This document shows, piece after piece, positions 10,690-18,662 of a stretch of DNA of 64,000 nucleotides. The notes under the pieces were generated by a model that ran no database searches, was not told the DNA's origin, and saw only the letters and a list, made by a program, of their open reading frames with translations. Numbering within the stretch: the stretch's first letter is position 1; every line of letters begins with the position of its first letter. The translations under genes and the position numbers were made by a program. Source of the DNA: Ruminococcus sp. (GTDB lineage Bacteria > Bacillota > Clostridia > Oscillospirales > Ruminococcaceae); NCBI GenBank assembly GCA_020861185.1, contig JAJBSV010000012.1, positions 1 to 64,000 on the forward strand, given 5' to 3'.

Positions 10690-10713
10690 TCCATATAGAA
10701 AGGACGTATCCCC

Positions 10714-11283
10714 ATGACCGAATCCATCATTCAAGAAAACCAGAAGCTGAACGAAGCCATCATCTTCGCCGTGAACCAGCACGCAAGACAGTTCCGCAAA
10801 GGCACCACTCGCCCGTACATTCTGCATCCGATTGAGGTCTTGCAGATCCTCCATTCGATGAAGGCGGACACAAACCTCATGGTTGCCGGACTTCTCCACG
10901 ACACGGTTGAGGACACCGGTGCGACTGTTGACGAAATCCGTGAACGCTTTGGCGAGGACGTTGCCGCACTTGTTGCGGCTCATAGTGAGGACAAGTCTAA
11001 GACCTGGGATGAACGCAAAACCTTTGCCATCGAAGAACTGAAAACCGCCGACAAACGTCTCAAAATGCTCGTCATGGCGGATAAACTCTCGAATATGCGG
11101 AGCATCGAGTCGGATTATAACGAAATCGGCGATGAGCTTTGGAACCGCTTCAATGCGCCGTTCGAGAAACAGCAGTGGTACTACACCGGCATCAAGAACG
11201 CCCTCTGCGACATGGCAAACTATCCCGAAACCAAGAAGTGCTATAGCGAGCTTGTGGGGATATGGGAGAGGGTGTTTAAGTAA
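10714..11283 (+). CDS. HD-domain protein, small alarmone hydrolase-like (RelA/SpoT hydrolase fold)
   Basis: RKGTTRPYILHPIEV, AGLLHDTVEDTGAT, KLSNMRSIESDY motifs. Confidence 0.85.
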   Translation: MTESIIQENQKLNEAIIFAVNQHARQFRKGTTRPYILHPIEVLQILHSMKADTNLMVAGLLHDTVEDTGATVDEIRERFGEDVAALVAAHSEDKSKTWDERKTFAIEELKTADKRLKMLVMADKLSNMRSIESDYNEIGDELWNRFNAPFEKQQWYYTGIKNALCDMANYPETKKCYSELVGIWERVFK

Positions 11284-11310
11284 AGACACAAGAAACTCTA
11301 GGAGGCAAAA

Positions 11311-11799
11311 ATGAATGTCAGGTATATAAGCGAGTCAGACCCGCTTTCACTACTAAATGGCAAGGAGTATGAAGTGATCTCAATAGAAGAAGGTTTGTAC
11401 AGGATTATAGATGAAGAGGGATATGACCCAGATGATCCGAATGAACAGCCTCCGGGCTACCTGTACAGTCCCGAAAGTTTTGTCGTCGTGAGCGGAAACG
11501 TTGAAAACATCAAAAATGCCAAAAGTACAGCGCAGGTTCACAGAGGAATGTCTGAGAAAAAGAACATGGGCAAAAATGAAATTATCAATGTTATGAGCAT
11601 GAGCGACGGTCGCAAGGTTTGTTGTATCGAGAAGGACGGCGATGAATGGACGGGGTATGTCGATGTTTACGAGTCGCCTTACGATAACGAAGATGACGAC
11701 ATGACTGGAGCATCAATTTGCGTGTCGAGAGACAATGGATTTAATGCCATAGTCTATGACCATGACATTGCGTATATTGAAATTATAAACGAGGAATGA
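11311..11799 (+). CDS. hypothetical protein; C-terminal domain related to the next ORF
   Basis: Intact ORF; shares a DG..WTGY...DD..GA.ICV...IAYIE pattern with 11803-12078. Confidence 0.6.
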   Translation: MNVRYISESDPLSLLNGKEYEVISIEEGLYRIIDEEGYDPDDPNEQPPGYLYSPESFVVVSGNVENIKNAKSTAQVHRGMSEKKNMGKNEIINVMSMSDGRKVCCIEKDGDEWTGYVDVYESPYDNEDDDMTGASICVSRDNGFNAIVYDHDIAYIEIINEE

Positions 11800-11802
11800 C
11801 GA

Positions 11803-12078
11803 ATGTATAAAGACTACAGAGAAAGATACAAGGCACAATATGGGTACACTGACGAAATGCTTGTCATAGACGACTTTATGGAAGAAGCTTGTCAAAGGCA
11901 TTATATTGTTCACATTGTCGATCACGATGGAATAGAATACACAGGTAAAGCAAGTGGTTATTGCAAAGCTGATGATGAAGATGATGGGTTTGCTACCATG
12001 TGCATTGACACAACCGATAAAGGTGGTTGGTGTCTCGGAGTAAACGAAATTGCAAGCATAGAAAAGCTCGATTCATGA
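11803..12078 (+). CDS. hypothetical small protein (91 aa)
   Basis: Intact ORF, tightly coupled to the upstream gene. Confidence 0.6.
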   Translation: MYKDYRERYKAQYGYTDEMLVIDDFMEEACQRHYIVHIVDHDGIEYTGKASGYCKADDEDDGFATMCIDTTDKGGWCLGVNEIASIEKLDS

Positions 12079-12100
12079 GTAGATTTATTGCAGAATGTCC

Positions 12101-12129
12101 TTGCAATTTCAACTGCAATGTGTTATAAT
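12101..12129 (+). promoter_or_regulatory. sigma70-type promoter TTGCAA-17-TATAAT
   Basis: -35 TTGCAA at 12101-12106, 17-nt spacer, -10 TATAAT at 12124-12129, just upstream of a riboswitch-like leader. Confidence 0.8.
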
Positions 12130-12137
12130 GTAATTAC

Positions 12138-12232
12138 CATAAAGAGTGTGCGAGGGACAAGCCCGTTGACCACACAGCAACCTGCCGCAAGGTAAGGTGC
12201 TAAAGCTTGATTCGATGGGACGGAATAGCTTT
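12138..12232 (+). promoter_or_regulatory. SAM-clan (SAM-I / SAM-I-IV-variant-like) riboswitch aptamer
   Basis: GAGUGUGCGAGGGACAAGCCCGUUGACCACACAGCAACCUGCC-GCAA-GGUAAGGUGCUAA: P2 GUGUG/CACAC with kink-turn-like CGA/UUGA, GCAACC, and AAGGUGCUAA as in S-box aptamers. Confidence 0.8.
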
Positions 12233-12234
12233 TC

Positions 12235-12266
12235 AGCTCTCATCGAAACGATGGGAGCTTTCTTTG
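12235..12266 (+). terminator. riboswitch expression-platform terminator
   Basis: AGCTCTCATCG-AAA-CGATGGGAGCT followed by TTCTTT. Upstream TTCGATGGGA can pair with TCTCATCGAA as an alternative antiterminator. Confidence 0.75.
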
Positions 12267-12297
12267 TGGGAAAATAATCTTACAAGGAGTGTTAATA

Positions 12298-12795
12298 ATG
12301 AGAGAAGGAAGCATTACAACAGGAAAGGTTTACTATGACACGGGAGAACTCTATTTTGAGGGAGTCTATTACGACGATTTGTGGAGTAAAATTCATCCTT
12401 GGCAGCCACTCGACCTGATTAAGGGTGTTTCGTACTATAGAAACGGTAACAAATACCGAGAAGGTAAGTTTCAACGTGAAGGGCTACTTGAAGGAAAGGA
12501 GTACTACAAATCAGGAGCATTGAAGTTTGAAGGCGTTTTCAACGACAAACGCAGGAGTGAAAGCTACAATAAAAGCGGAATCATTACAGACGAAGACATC
12601 GAGGTATCTCCAGATGGAGAAGAAACTATCCGATGGGATTATTTCGGACCTTCGTACCCGGTTGAAGGCAAGTTTTATTCAGAAGATGGCAAACTTGTCT
12701 ATGAGGGAAAATTCAAAGTAATCCATGATGGCAGTTTAAGATTTCCAATAGTTGTGTATCCCAAAGGATACGGAGATCTGGAGGCAATATTATGA
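12298..12795 (+). CDS. MORN-like repeat protein (GKVYYDTGELYFEG...)
   Basis: Repeated G..YY.TG.L.FEG / G.SYYRNGNKYREGKF units; SD AAGGAG before ATG 12298; directly under the riboswitch. Confidence 0.75.
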   Translation: MREGSITTGKVYYDTGELYFEGVYYDDLWSKIHPWQPLDLIKGVSYYRNGNKYREGKFQREGLLEGKEYYKSGALKFEGVFNDKRRSESYNKSGIITDEDIEVSPDGEETIRWDYFGPSYPVEGKFYSEDGKLVYEGKFKVIHDGSLRFPIVVYPKGYGDLEAIL

Positions 12796-13178
12796 AAGAC
12801 CGCAAAGACAGATCTGATTGGATTCAGTATGAAAGCTTATCCGAAATTAATCTGAAGAGGGTTGAGAGAGGGTTGCAGGAGTTTTTTGAGAATCCTTATT
12901 GGAAAAAGCACTATGAAAAAGCCCCGTCGGACATTTGCAAGGAGTACATAGCCTTGGGCTTCGCCCGAAGCGTTGACTTCTTCGATTGTAAAACGAACGT
13001 TGATAACAGCGGTCTGAAACAACGCAAGGACGACCTCATCGCCTACTTTGACATTGAGGACTGGCGGTACACCATCATCAACGCCGGTCACTACATGGCG
13101 AAGATAAATCTCTGTAAGCAGATGGAGGAATACTTCCCCGGTTGTGGGAACTCGAAGTTTATTTATGGGTTGGAGTAA
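12792..13178 (+). CDS. hypothetical protein (128 aa), co-transcribed with MORN-like gene
   Basis: Start codon overlaps preceding stop (ATGA); ends at a terminator. Confidence 0.65.
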   Translation: MKDRKDRSDWIQYESLSEINLKRVERGLQEFFENPYWKKHYEKAPSDICKEYIALGFARSVDFFDCKTNVDNSGLKQRKDDLIAYFDIEDWRYTIINAGHYMAKINLCKQMEEYFPGCGNSKFIYGLE

Positions 13179-13179
13179 A

Positions 13180-13204
13180 AAAGCAGCCGGGATTCCGGCT
13201 GCTT
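13180..13204. terminator. bidirectional terminator between plus-strand cargo and minus-strand backbone
   Basis: AAGCAGCCGG-GATT-CCGGCTGCTT hairpin. Confidence 0.75.
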
Positions 13205-13451
13205 AATACATCATATTCAAACAGTATGCTGTACCAGAAACAGAACCAACAAAGAACTGTTTATCGGTCATCTCTCCGTTTCTATATTTCTTTACATCAT
13301 ACTGATAAGAGTTATAAATCTCCTGCTGAGCTTCACCGGACTTCAAATACTCTGCAAACCCAGTAGAAAAATCTTTTGGATAGTCTTTTTTACACGTCTC
13401 ATAGATTAAGTCTGTATATTCCTGTAGGGTGCAATCTTTTTGCGCGTTCAT
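13203..13451 (-). CDS. small hypothetical protein ending GTAYCLNMMY
   Basis: Intact ORF; C-terminal motif shared with the adjacent ORF. Confidence 0.55.
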   Translation of the reverse strand: MNAQKDCTLQEYTDLIYETCKKDYPKDFSTGFAEYLKSGEAQQEIYNSYQYDVKKYRNGEMTDKQFFVGSVSGTAYCLNMMY

Positions 13452-13476
13452 CGTTGAGCCTCCTTAACACAATTCC

Positions 13477-13731
13477 TTAATACATCATGTCCAACCCGTA
13501 TGCCGTTCCAGATGCGCCAGCTTCTAACAGGTAGTTCTTAGGAGCTGTGCCCTTTTCTACAGCTTTCATATCGTTGTTATACATATCCTTTATATACTTG
13601 TCTTCTCTGCTGAGATAACTGTCAACCTCTTCGCTGGACAGGCTTTCTCCTAAATATTCCTTGCAAAATATCTCTCTTACTTGCTTTTTATATACCTCAT
13701 ATGTGGGGATAATCATAGAATACCTCCTCAA
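13477..13731 (-). CDS. small hypothetical protein ending GTAYGLDMMY
   Basis: Paralogue-like C-terminus SGTAYxLxMMY. Confidence 0.55.
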   Translation of the reverse strand: MRRYSMIIPTYEVYKKQVREIFCKEYLGESLSSEEVDSYLSREDKYIKDMYNNDMKAVEKGTAPKNYLLEAGASGTAYGLDMMY

Positions 13732-13973
13732 TCATAATCCAAATCAAACGGTATATCCCAGACCAACTTTTTGCCAGCTGCTTTATATTCCTCTTCGGTC
13801 TTACGCATTTCAGCATACAGCTCCTTGTAATACTCCTCTTCTTCCTTAGTTGCTGGAGGGTCAAGCTGACTTAAATCTGGTGCTCGGTCTATAGATAACA
13901 TATAAATTTTGCGGTCACGATTTGCCTCGTTTGTCTTGATTTTTTCATTAGTCATGAATCTTTCTCTTACCAT
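13728..13973 (-). CDS. small hypothetical protein
   Basis: Overlaps the downstream gene by 4 bp; operon-like. Confidence 0.5.
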   Translation of the reverse strand: MVRERFMTNEKIKTNEANRDRKIYMLSIDRAPDLSQLDPPATKEEEEYYKELYAEMRKTEEEYKAAGKKLVWDIPFDLDYD

Positions 13974-13988
13974 TGATAGAGCCTCCTT

Positions 13989-14276
13989 TCAACCGCAACA
14001 ATAATCAATATCAATCGCAGCATAAGCTGCTGGCTCTTTCTCCTCATAAAACCTTTCAATTTGTTTATATTTTCGGGTAATTAGCTCATTCGCGTAGTCA
14101 AAAGTGTACCACTTGCAACATTTGACGGTAAATCTCCAGAGATATATTGTGTCTCTTATATCCATTGCATAATCCTCAAGGCTTTGCGATTCATCAAAAG
14201 AACGAGTCCTCTTATCAAAAGCCTCGAGTTCTTCATCTGTCATGTTGTTTAACTGCTCCAATGTCATATGTGACAC
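13989..14276 (-). CDS. small hypothetical protein
   Basis: ORF with operon spacing to the downstream gene. Confidence 0.5.
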   Translation of the reverse strand: MSHMTLEQLNNMTDEELEAFDKRTRSFDESQSLEDYAMDIRDTIYLWRFTVKCCKWYTFDYANELITRKYKQIERFYEEKEPAAYAAIDIDYCCG

Positions 14277-14445
14277 CCTGCCTTTCGTGAAAATTGTTGC
14301 AGAAGACTCTCAACAATCATATTATATACTACTTGGAAATAAAAAGCAAGACTTTAATGTCGTAAGTTTGCGACTTTATAAAAATTATTTTTACGGCAGG
14401 CTTCATCTTTAAAAGAAAAAGGACAAATCAAATTTCGATACAAAA

Positions 14446-14488
14446 AAAGAACCCCAGCCGACGCCCAAACCGGGCATCGACTGAGGCT
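14446..14488 (-). terminator. intrinsic terminator (minus strand)
   Basis: CCTCAGTCGATGCCC-GGTTT-GGGCGTCGGCTGGGG, 15 pairs allowing G-U, followed by TTCTTTTTTT. Confidence 0.75.
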
Positions 14489-14630
14489 CTCTTATTGTTT
14501 TTCAAAACCGCTTGAAAATTGCGATATTTCGCGCGATGCGTCTTTGTGACAAGCTATACGGAAATATCTCGTTCCATGGCTCTGAGGGGCAAAAAATCGT
14601 CATTTTCGACCTTTATTCCGACAGTAAATC
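14474..14630 (-). other. candidate oriT / conserved structured intergenic element, copy 1 (ICE)
   Basis: Shares CGATTTTTTGCCCCTCAGAGCCA and CGAGATATTTCCGTATAGCTTGTCAC with 40908-41062; lies just after the Cys-rich VLP gene; contains GATATTTC...GAAATATC inverted repeat. Confidence 0.5.
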
Positions 14631-14797
14631 TCATCTTCAGAACGTAGCGAGACATAATGCGGGCAGTCTATGAGGATAGTCCGGAAGCTCTGTTTGCAGT
14701 TGTGGGAGCAACGGCGACAAGTCTCATTGTACTTGCGCCGCCCGTCACTGTCTAAGTAAAAGCTCCATTTGAGTTTCCATTTTTCGCTTTTGCTCAT
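14600..14797 (-). CDS. cysteine-rich VLP-domain protein
   Basis: YNETCRRCSHNCKQSF...CPHY pattern typical of this ICE-associated family. Confidence 0.7.
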   Translation of the reverse strand: MSKSEKWKLKWSFYLDSDGRRKYNETCRRCSHNCKQSFRTILIDCPHYVSLRSEDEIYCRNKGRK

Positions 14798-16566
14798 ATG
14801 TCTCTCTCCGGCTTGCGCTCTTTCTGAGGCGTAGCCTTTTCCTTTGGAATATCAGACTTTGCGGACTTGAGTCTGTCCATGATTGAGGATTTACCGCCTT
14901 TTTCCTCGGATTTCTCGTCCTTCTTTCCGTTGTTTATGATGCCATCTATCATGCCGTAGTCGTCCTCAAGAGATACTTCTGCATTTTTGAGATGTTTCTC
15001 TTTTTCGAGAACAGCCATCCAATCTGTCTTTTCAATGCCGAAGATGCCTCCCTTGGCAGCGTGTTCCTTGACTTCGTTCATGTCTGTAACACGACTCTCG
15101 GTGTTATCTCCGTATAATCGATAGATGGTGTTTTCTTTGCTGACCTCTGAAGCAGCTTCCTCTCGCATAGGCAGCATACCACCCCATGAATAGCCGTATT
15201 CTTTCATATCATCTACGGAAATAGTCTCATCTGGCATCCTGTCAACAGGCATAACTTCAAGTTCAAGAAGGCTGACTGTGTGTTCATCAAAACCATCATA
15301 AACATCGGTGAGCGACAATTTACCTTCCTCGTCAATAATGACACAAGGCTTTTCGTTTCCAAAGTCGTTATGCTCCATCAGGAAGAAGGTGTGTCCGTCA
15401 ATCTCTCGCTGGTCAATAGGATGCCACATTGCATAGTAACCGGCAACGGAAAGGTCTTCGGTATCAACTGTAGCCTCCCTTGCTTCTTGCTTCTGTTGCT
15501 CCTCGGAAATCATCGGGATGGCGACAATTTTGTCTCCAAGCATAGCAAACTGTTCCGGCTGTTCAAATAGCTTTGAATACTTTTCTGCAAGACTGCTGTC
15601 AAGTGAACCGAAGCTGTCATCAGTCAAGCCGACAACGGCAAAGGTTCCGGCTAATGTGTCATAAATCTCGCCGTTTTCATCACGCAAAGCACGGTTAAGC
15701 GGCAATCCAGAAAGCTTTGCTTCTTCGTTGCAGACTATAGCCACGGGGTCATCATAGGGATAAACCGCCTGAATATATCCGCCTACTAATGCTTGCATAT
15801 CTTCGAGGCTTGAGCCGATTTCTTTGATTTCCGGCTTCTTCTCAGGCTCCACAACAACTGCTGTAAGCGTCATTTCCTGCTTCTTTTCTTCATTGCCACC
15901 GGTAATGCGATATTTGTCTGGAATATCCTCAAGCGTTCCGTCAAACTGAATCTCCCACTTATCCCAATTATCGCAGACATAGCCCTCATCAGTAAAATGA
16001 CCATCCTCATTGAAGGCAATATCTTGTCCGAGGGATTCATAGTCTATGTAGTTTGATAGCATTCCCAACTCTCTTGTGACACTGGAATAGATACCGATCT
16101 CATGAACATAGTAGTAACCCAGAGAGTAGTCATCTGTAGCATCGGGAACAAAGTCATAGCAGTCAAGATTAAATGTCAGATTGATAAGATCGTCTATATT
16201 GTTGACCTTGTCGCATCCTCCCTCTATGATGGCGGATAGCTTGTCCTGATCATACTTAGGCAAATCTTCAATGAGCGCAGCAAGGTAGTTGAGCTTGTCA
16301 AGACTTTCGTACTCGCCAAGTACCTTCCGAATGCCATATGCCGGGCAATCGTAATCAGTAATGAAAACCGATTCATAAGGCTTGCCATGTTCATCTGTTG
16401 TATCAACACCAATGCTCTCACAGATTCTGCTGAGTTCCTCTTGAGTCGTCGGGAACTTCACCCATTCTCCTAAAAGCTCATTATTATTGTACTCATCAAG
16501 ATTGGTTACAAAGGCTTCAAAAACTCTTTCAGGTTCGGGCATAGAACCTCCTTTCTCAGTCTTCAA
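14794..16566 (-). CDS. ArdA-like antirestriction protein with C-terminal YodL-like extension
   Basis: N-terminus VFEAFVTNLDEYNNNELLGEWVKFP...GVDT...YESVFITDYDCPAYGI is ArdA-like. Confidence 0.75.
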   Translation of the reverse strand: MKTEKGGSMPEPERVFEAFVTNLDEYNNNELLGEWVKFPTTQEELSRICESIGVDTTDEHGKPYESVFITDYDCPAYGIRKVLGEYESLDKLNYLAALIEDLPKYDQDKLSAIIEGGCDKVNNIDDLINLTFNLDCYDFVPDATDDYSLGYYYVHEIGIYSSVTRELGMLSNYIDYESLGQDIAFNEDGHFTDEGYVCDNWDKWEIQFDGTLEDIPDKYRITGGNEEKKQEMTLTAVVVEPEKKPEIKEIGSSLEDMQALVGGYIQAVYPYDDPVAIVCNEEAKLSGLPLNRALRDENGEIYDTLAGTFAVVGLTDDSFGSLDSSLAEKYSKLFEQPEQFAMLGDKIVAIPMISEEQQKQEAREATVDTEDLSVAGYYAMWHPIDQREIDGHTFFLMEHNDFGNEKPCVIIDEEGKLSLTDVYDGFDEHTVSLLELEVMPVDRMPDETISVDDMKEYGYSWGGMLPMREEAASEVSKENTIYRLYGDNTESRVTDMNEVKEHAAKGGIFGIEKTDWMAVLEKEKHLKNAEVSLEDDYGMIDGIINNGKKDEKSEEKGGKSSIMDRLKSAKSDIPKEKATPQKERKPERDI

Positions 16567-16768
16567 TCAAGAAGTCCGGTGCGATATATAACGCATCGAA
16601 CTCCTCATCCGTCATCTTTTCAAGACGCTTCACCATACGGCACAGCATCTCCGTTGTTTCCTCATCCATGTCGCTGAGAACCGTTGTCTGCATATCTGAG
16701 ATAAGTGCCTCACGACTGGATGTGTCGAAATAGCTCATGAAATTGGTTTCTTCTACAGTAAAAATCAT
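16556..16768 (-). CDS. transposon-transfer assisting family protein (TTRAP)
   Basis: FTVEETNFMSYFDTSSREALISDM...M..EEFDALYIAPDFLIED. Confidence 0.7.
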   Translation of the reverse strand: MIFTVEETNFMSYFDTSSREALISDMQTTVLSDMDEETTEMLCRMVKRLEKMTDEEFDALYIAPDFLIED

Positions 16769-18651
16769 AGTTCCATATCCTTTCCTTTAGATTTTGCCGG
16801 AGCTTTCTTCTCCGGCTTTTCTGCTTCTTGTGCCTTAATCTTCGATTGATTATCACGGAGTGTCTGCAACACTGACTCCTTGCGGTCGTTGAACTTGGCG
16901 GTCGGAGCATCAATCTGTTCTGGCTGTGCCGTTTCTTTCTCATCGAGATACTTCTCCGCACTTTCGAGATAGTCCTCAAGAGTTCCTGTTTTCTCCGTTG
17001 AGATTGGGTTGATGTCAATCGGAATATCGGCGACTGACAAATCTTCTTCGTGAAGCAGATTGAAGAAAGCATCCTCGCTTATGTTCCCTGAATATGAGAT
17101 AACCACGTCTAAGTCTGATGTATCTGAGTATAGTCCTTCACGGGTTCGGCTTCCGTAAACCCTTGCCCCGTGTAGTTGGACATCATCATGCAGACCGATT
17201 TCATCAATCTCAGCCTGTGCATACTTCAAAACAGCTTCTTCAATGTCAGCCATGCTCTTGCCATTCATGAATGCAACGGGTTCTGTGCGATCAGATACCG
17301 GCGATATACCTTCTATTTCACGGCTGTTCTCCAGTTCATTTCTGACCATACCTACAAACCCATCCAGAACCGCAGGGTGACTCTGTACCGCCCATTCGGT
17401 TCTTATGTCGTTATCTGGGTTCACCTCTGCCAATGTCGGGACGGATGCCGCCCAATCCTTGTTTGACTGCGAGAACCGTCCATCCCAGTCTTTCACCTGA
17501 ATAGTTGAAGCAAGCACGAACGCAACTCGTTCTTCACCGAAACTCTCAATAACCGGCTTAACAGCATCAGGATTTAAGTGCATTCCGTCGAAGTTATCCG
17601 AAATAGCTTTCTCGATTGCTTCCTTACAAGCCATATTCTCACTCTTTGACTGGCGATATTGATCCAATTCTCCATGTTCATGAGCGTAAGAGCCTGTTTG
17701 CGTATAGATAGGCAAGAAGTCTTTCTCCGTTGACTGTTCTTTCTCTGCCACAAGCAGCTTGAGCTTTTCATCTATGCTCTCTATCATATCAGAGGCAGTG
17801 TTGCGGATAGTCTCAAGAGAACCTTTCAGCTCCTTTGTATCCTTGTCTGAAGACCAACCGGCGATATATCCGAAAGAATAATCTGAGGTTTCAAGACCGT
17901 AGTGCTGGCATACCGTGTATGCTACAGACTCCGCCTCGACTTCCTTTGTTCGTCTGTCCTTTCTGTCTTCGGGAGCAATCTTTTCACCGGGTTCAACAGC
18001 GTGTAACTTTGCGTGGGCTATCTCGTGAATCAGCGTTTTGATGTTCTGCATCTCACTCATTCCTTCGTCGATAGCTATTCTCTTTTCAACGGTGTTGTAG
18101 TATCCGTGTGCGCCACTCTCGATTTTCTCAAACTCCACCGGCACAGGAGAGATTTCTTTGAGGACTCCGAAAAGGTCATCATAGTGTTCTACACTGCCGG
18201 TCAGCTTATCTACCATGATGTCGGGAAGCTCTTTTCCGTCTGTCTGAGAGACATCGAACACACTGACCACCTTGAATGCCGGTCGCATAACCTCAACCGT
18301 CTCCATAACAGGCTTGCCGTCTGAATCCATAATCGGCTTCTGGGTTTTCGGGTCAAGCTTTTCCTGCTCAACCTTATCCTTGTACGGTGCAGGAGCAAGA
18401 ATCTTTATACCTTTCTCGCCTTTCATAACGTGGCGGTCAAAATTCCGCTGCCACGAGGTGTAACCGGCAACCAACGTTGCATCCGGCTTCTGCATGGAAA
18501 TGAGAAGCGTGTTGTTGACTGAGTAGTTATAGAACTTCGACATCGTCTGGAGATACTCCTTGAACCGTTCAGATTCAAAGAGATCCTTTATTCCTTGTTC
18601 CAGCTTGTCGGTGATTTCCTTGACTTGCTGGGCGTTTTTGTTTTCTGCCAT
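16765..18651 (-). CDS. multidomain ArdC-N / zincin metallopeptidase / DUF3849 / nucleotidyltransferase-like protein
   Basis: ArdC-like N-term (FYNYSVNNTLLISMQKPDATLVAGYTSWQ), HEIAHAKLH zincin motif, C-terminal GSRTREGLYSDTSDLDVVI MNT-like motif. Confidence 0.8.
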   Translation of the reverse strand: MAENKNAQQVKEITDKLEQGIKDLFESERFKEYLQTMSKFYNYSVNNTLLISMQKPDATLVAGYTSWQRNFDRHVMKGEKGIKILAPAPYKDKVEQEKLDPKTQKPIMDSDGKPVMETVEVMRPAFKVVSVFDVSQTDGKELPDIMVDKLTGSVEHYDDLFGVLKEISPVPVEFEKIESGAHGYYNTVEKRIAIDEGMSEMQNIKTLIHEIAHAKLHAVEPGEKIAPEDRKDRRTKEVEAESVAYTVCQHYGLETSDYSFGYIAGWSSDKDTKELKGSLETIRNTASDMIESIDEKLKLLVAEKEQSTEKDFLPIYTQTGSYAHEHGELDQYRQSKSENMACKEAIEKAISDNFDGMHLNPDAVKPVIESFGEERVAFVLASTIQVKDWDGRFSQSNKDWAASVPTLAEVNPDNDIRTEWAVQSHPAVLDGFVGMVRNELENSREIEGISPVSDRTEPVAFMNGKSMADIEEAVLKYAQAEIDEIGLHDDVQLHGARVYGSRTREGLYSDTSDLDVVISYSGNISEDAFFNLLHEEDLSVADIPIDINPISTEKTGTLEDYLESAEKYLDEKETAQPEQIDAPTAKFNDRKESVLQTLRDNQSKIKAQEAEKPEKKAPAKSKGKDMEL

Positions 18652-18662
18652 TTCAAACCTCC

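Noticed and set aside
13203-14276. Outer-ICE relaxase/mobC in the small-ORF region
   Set aside because: None of these ORFs shows relaxase motifs; the ICE relaxase is assumed to lie outside the window.
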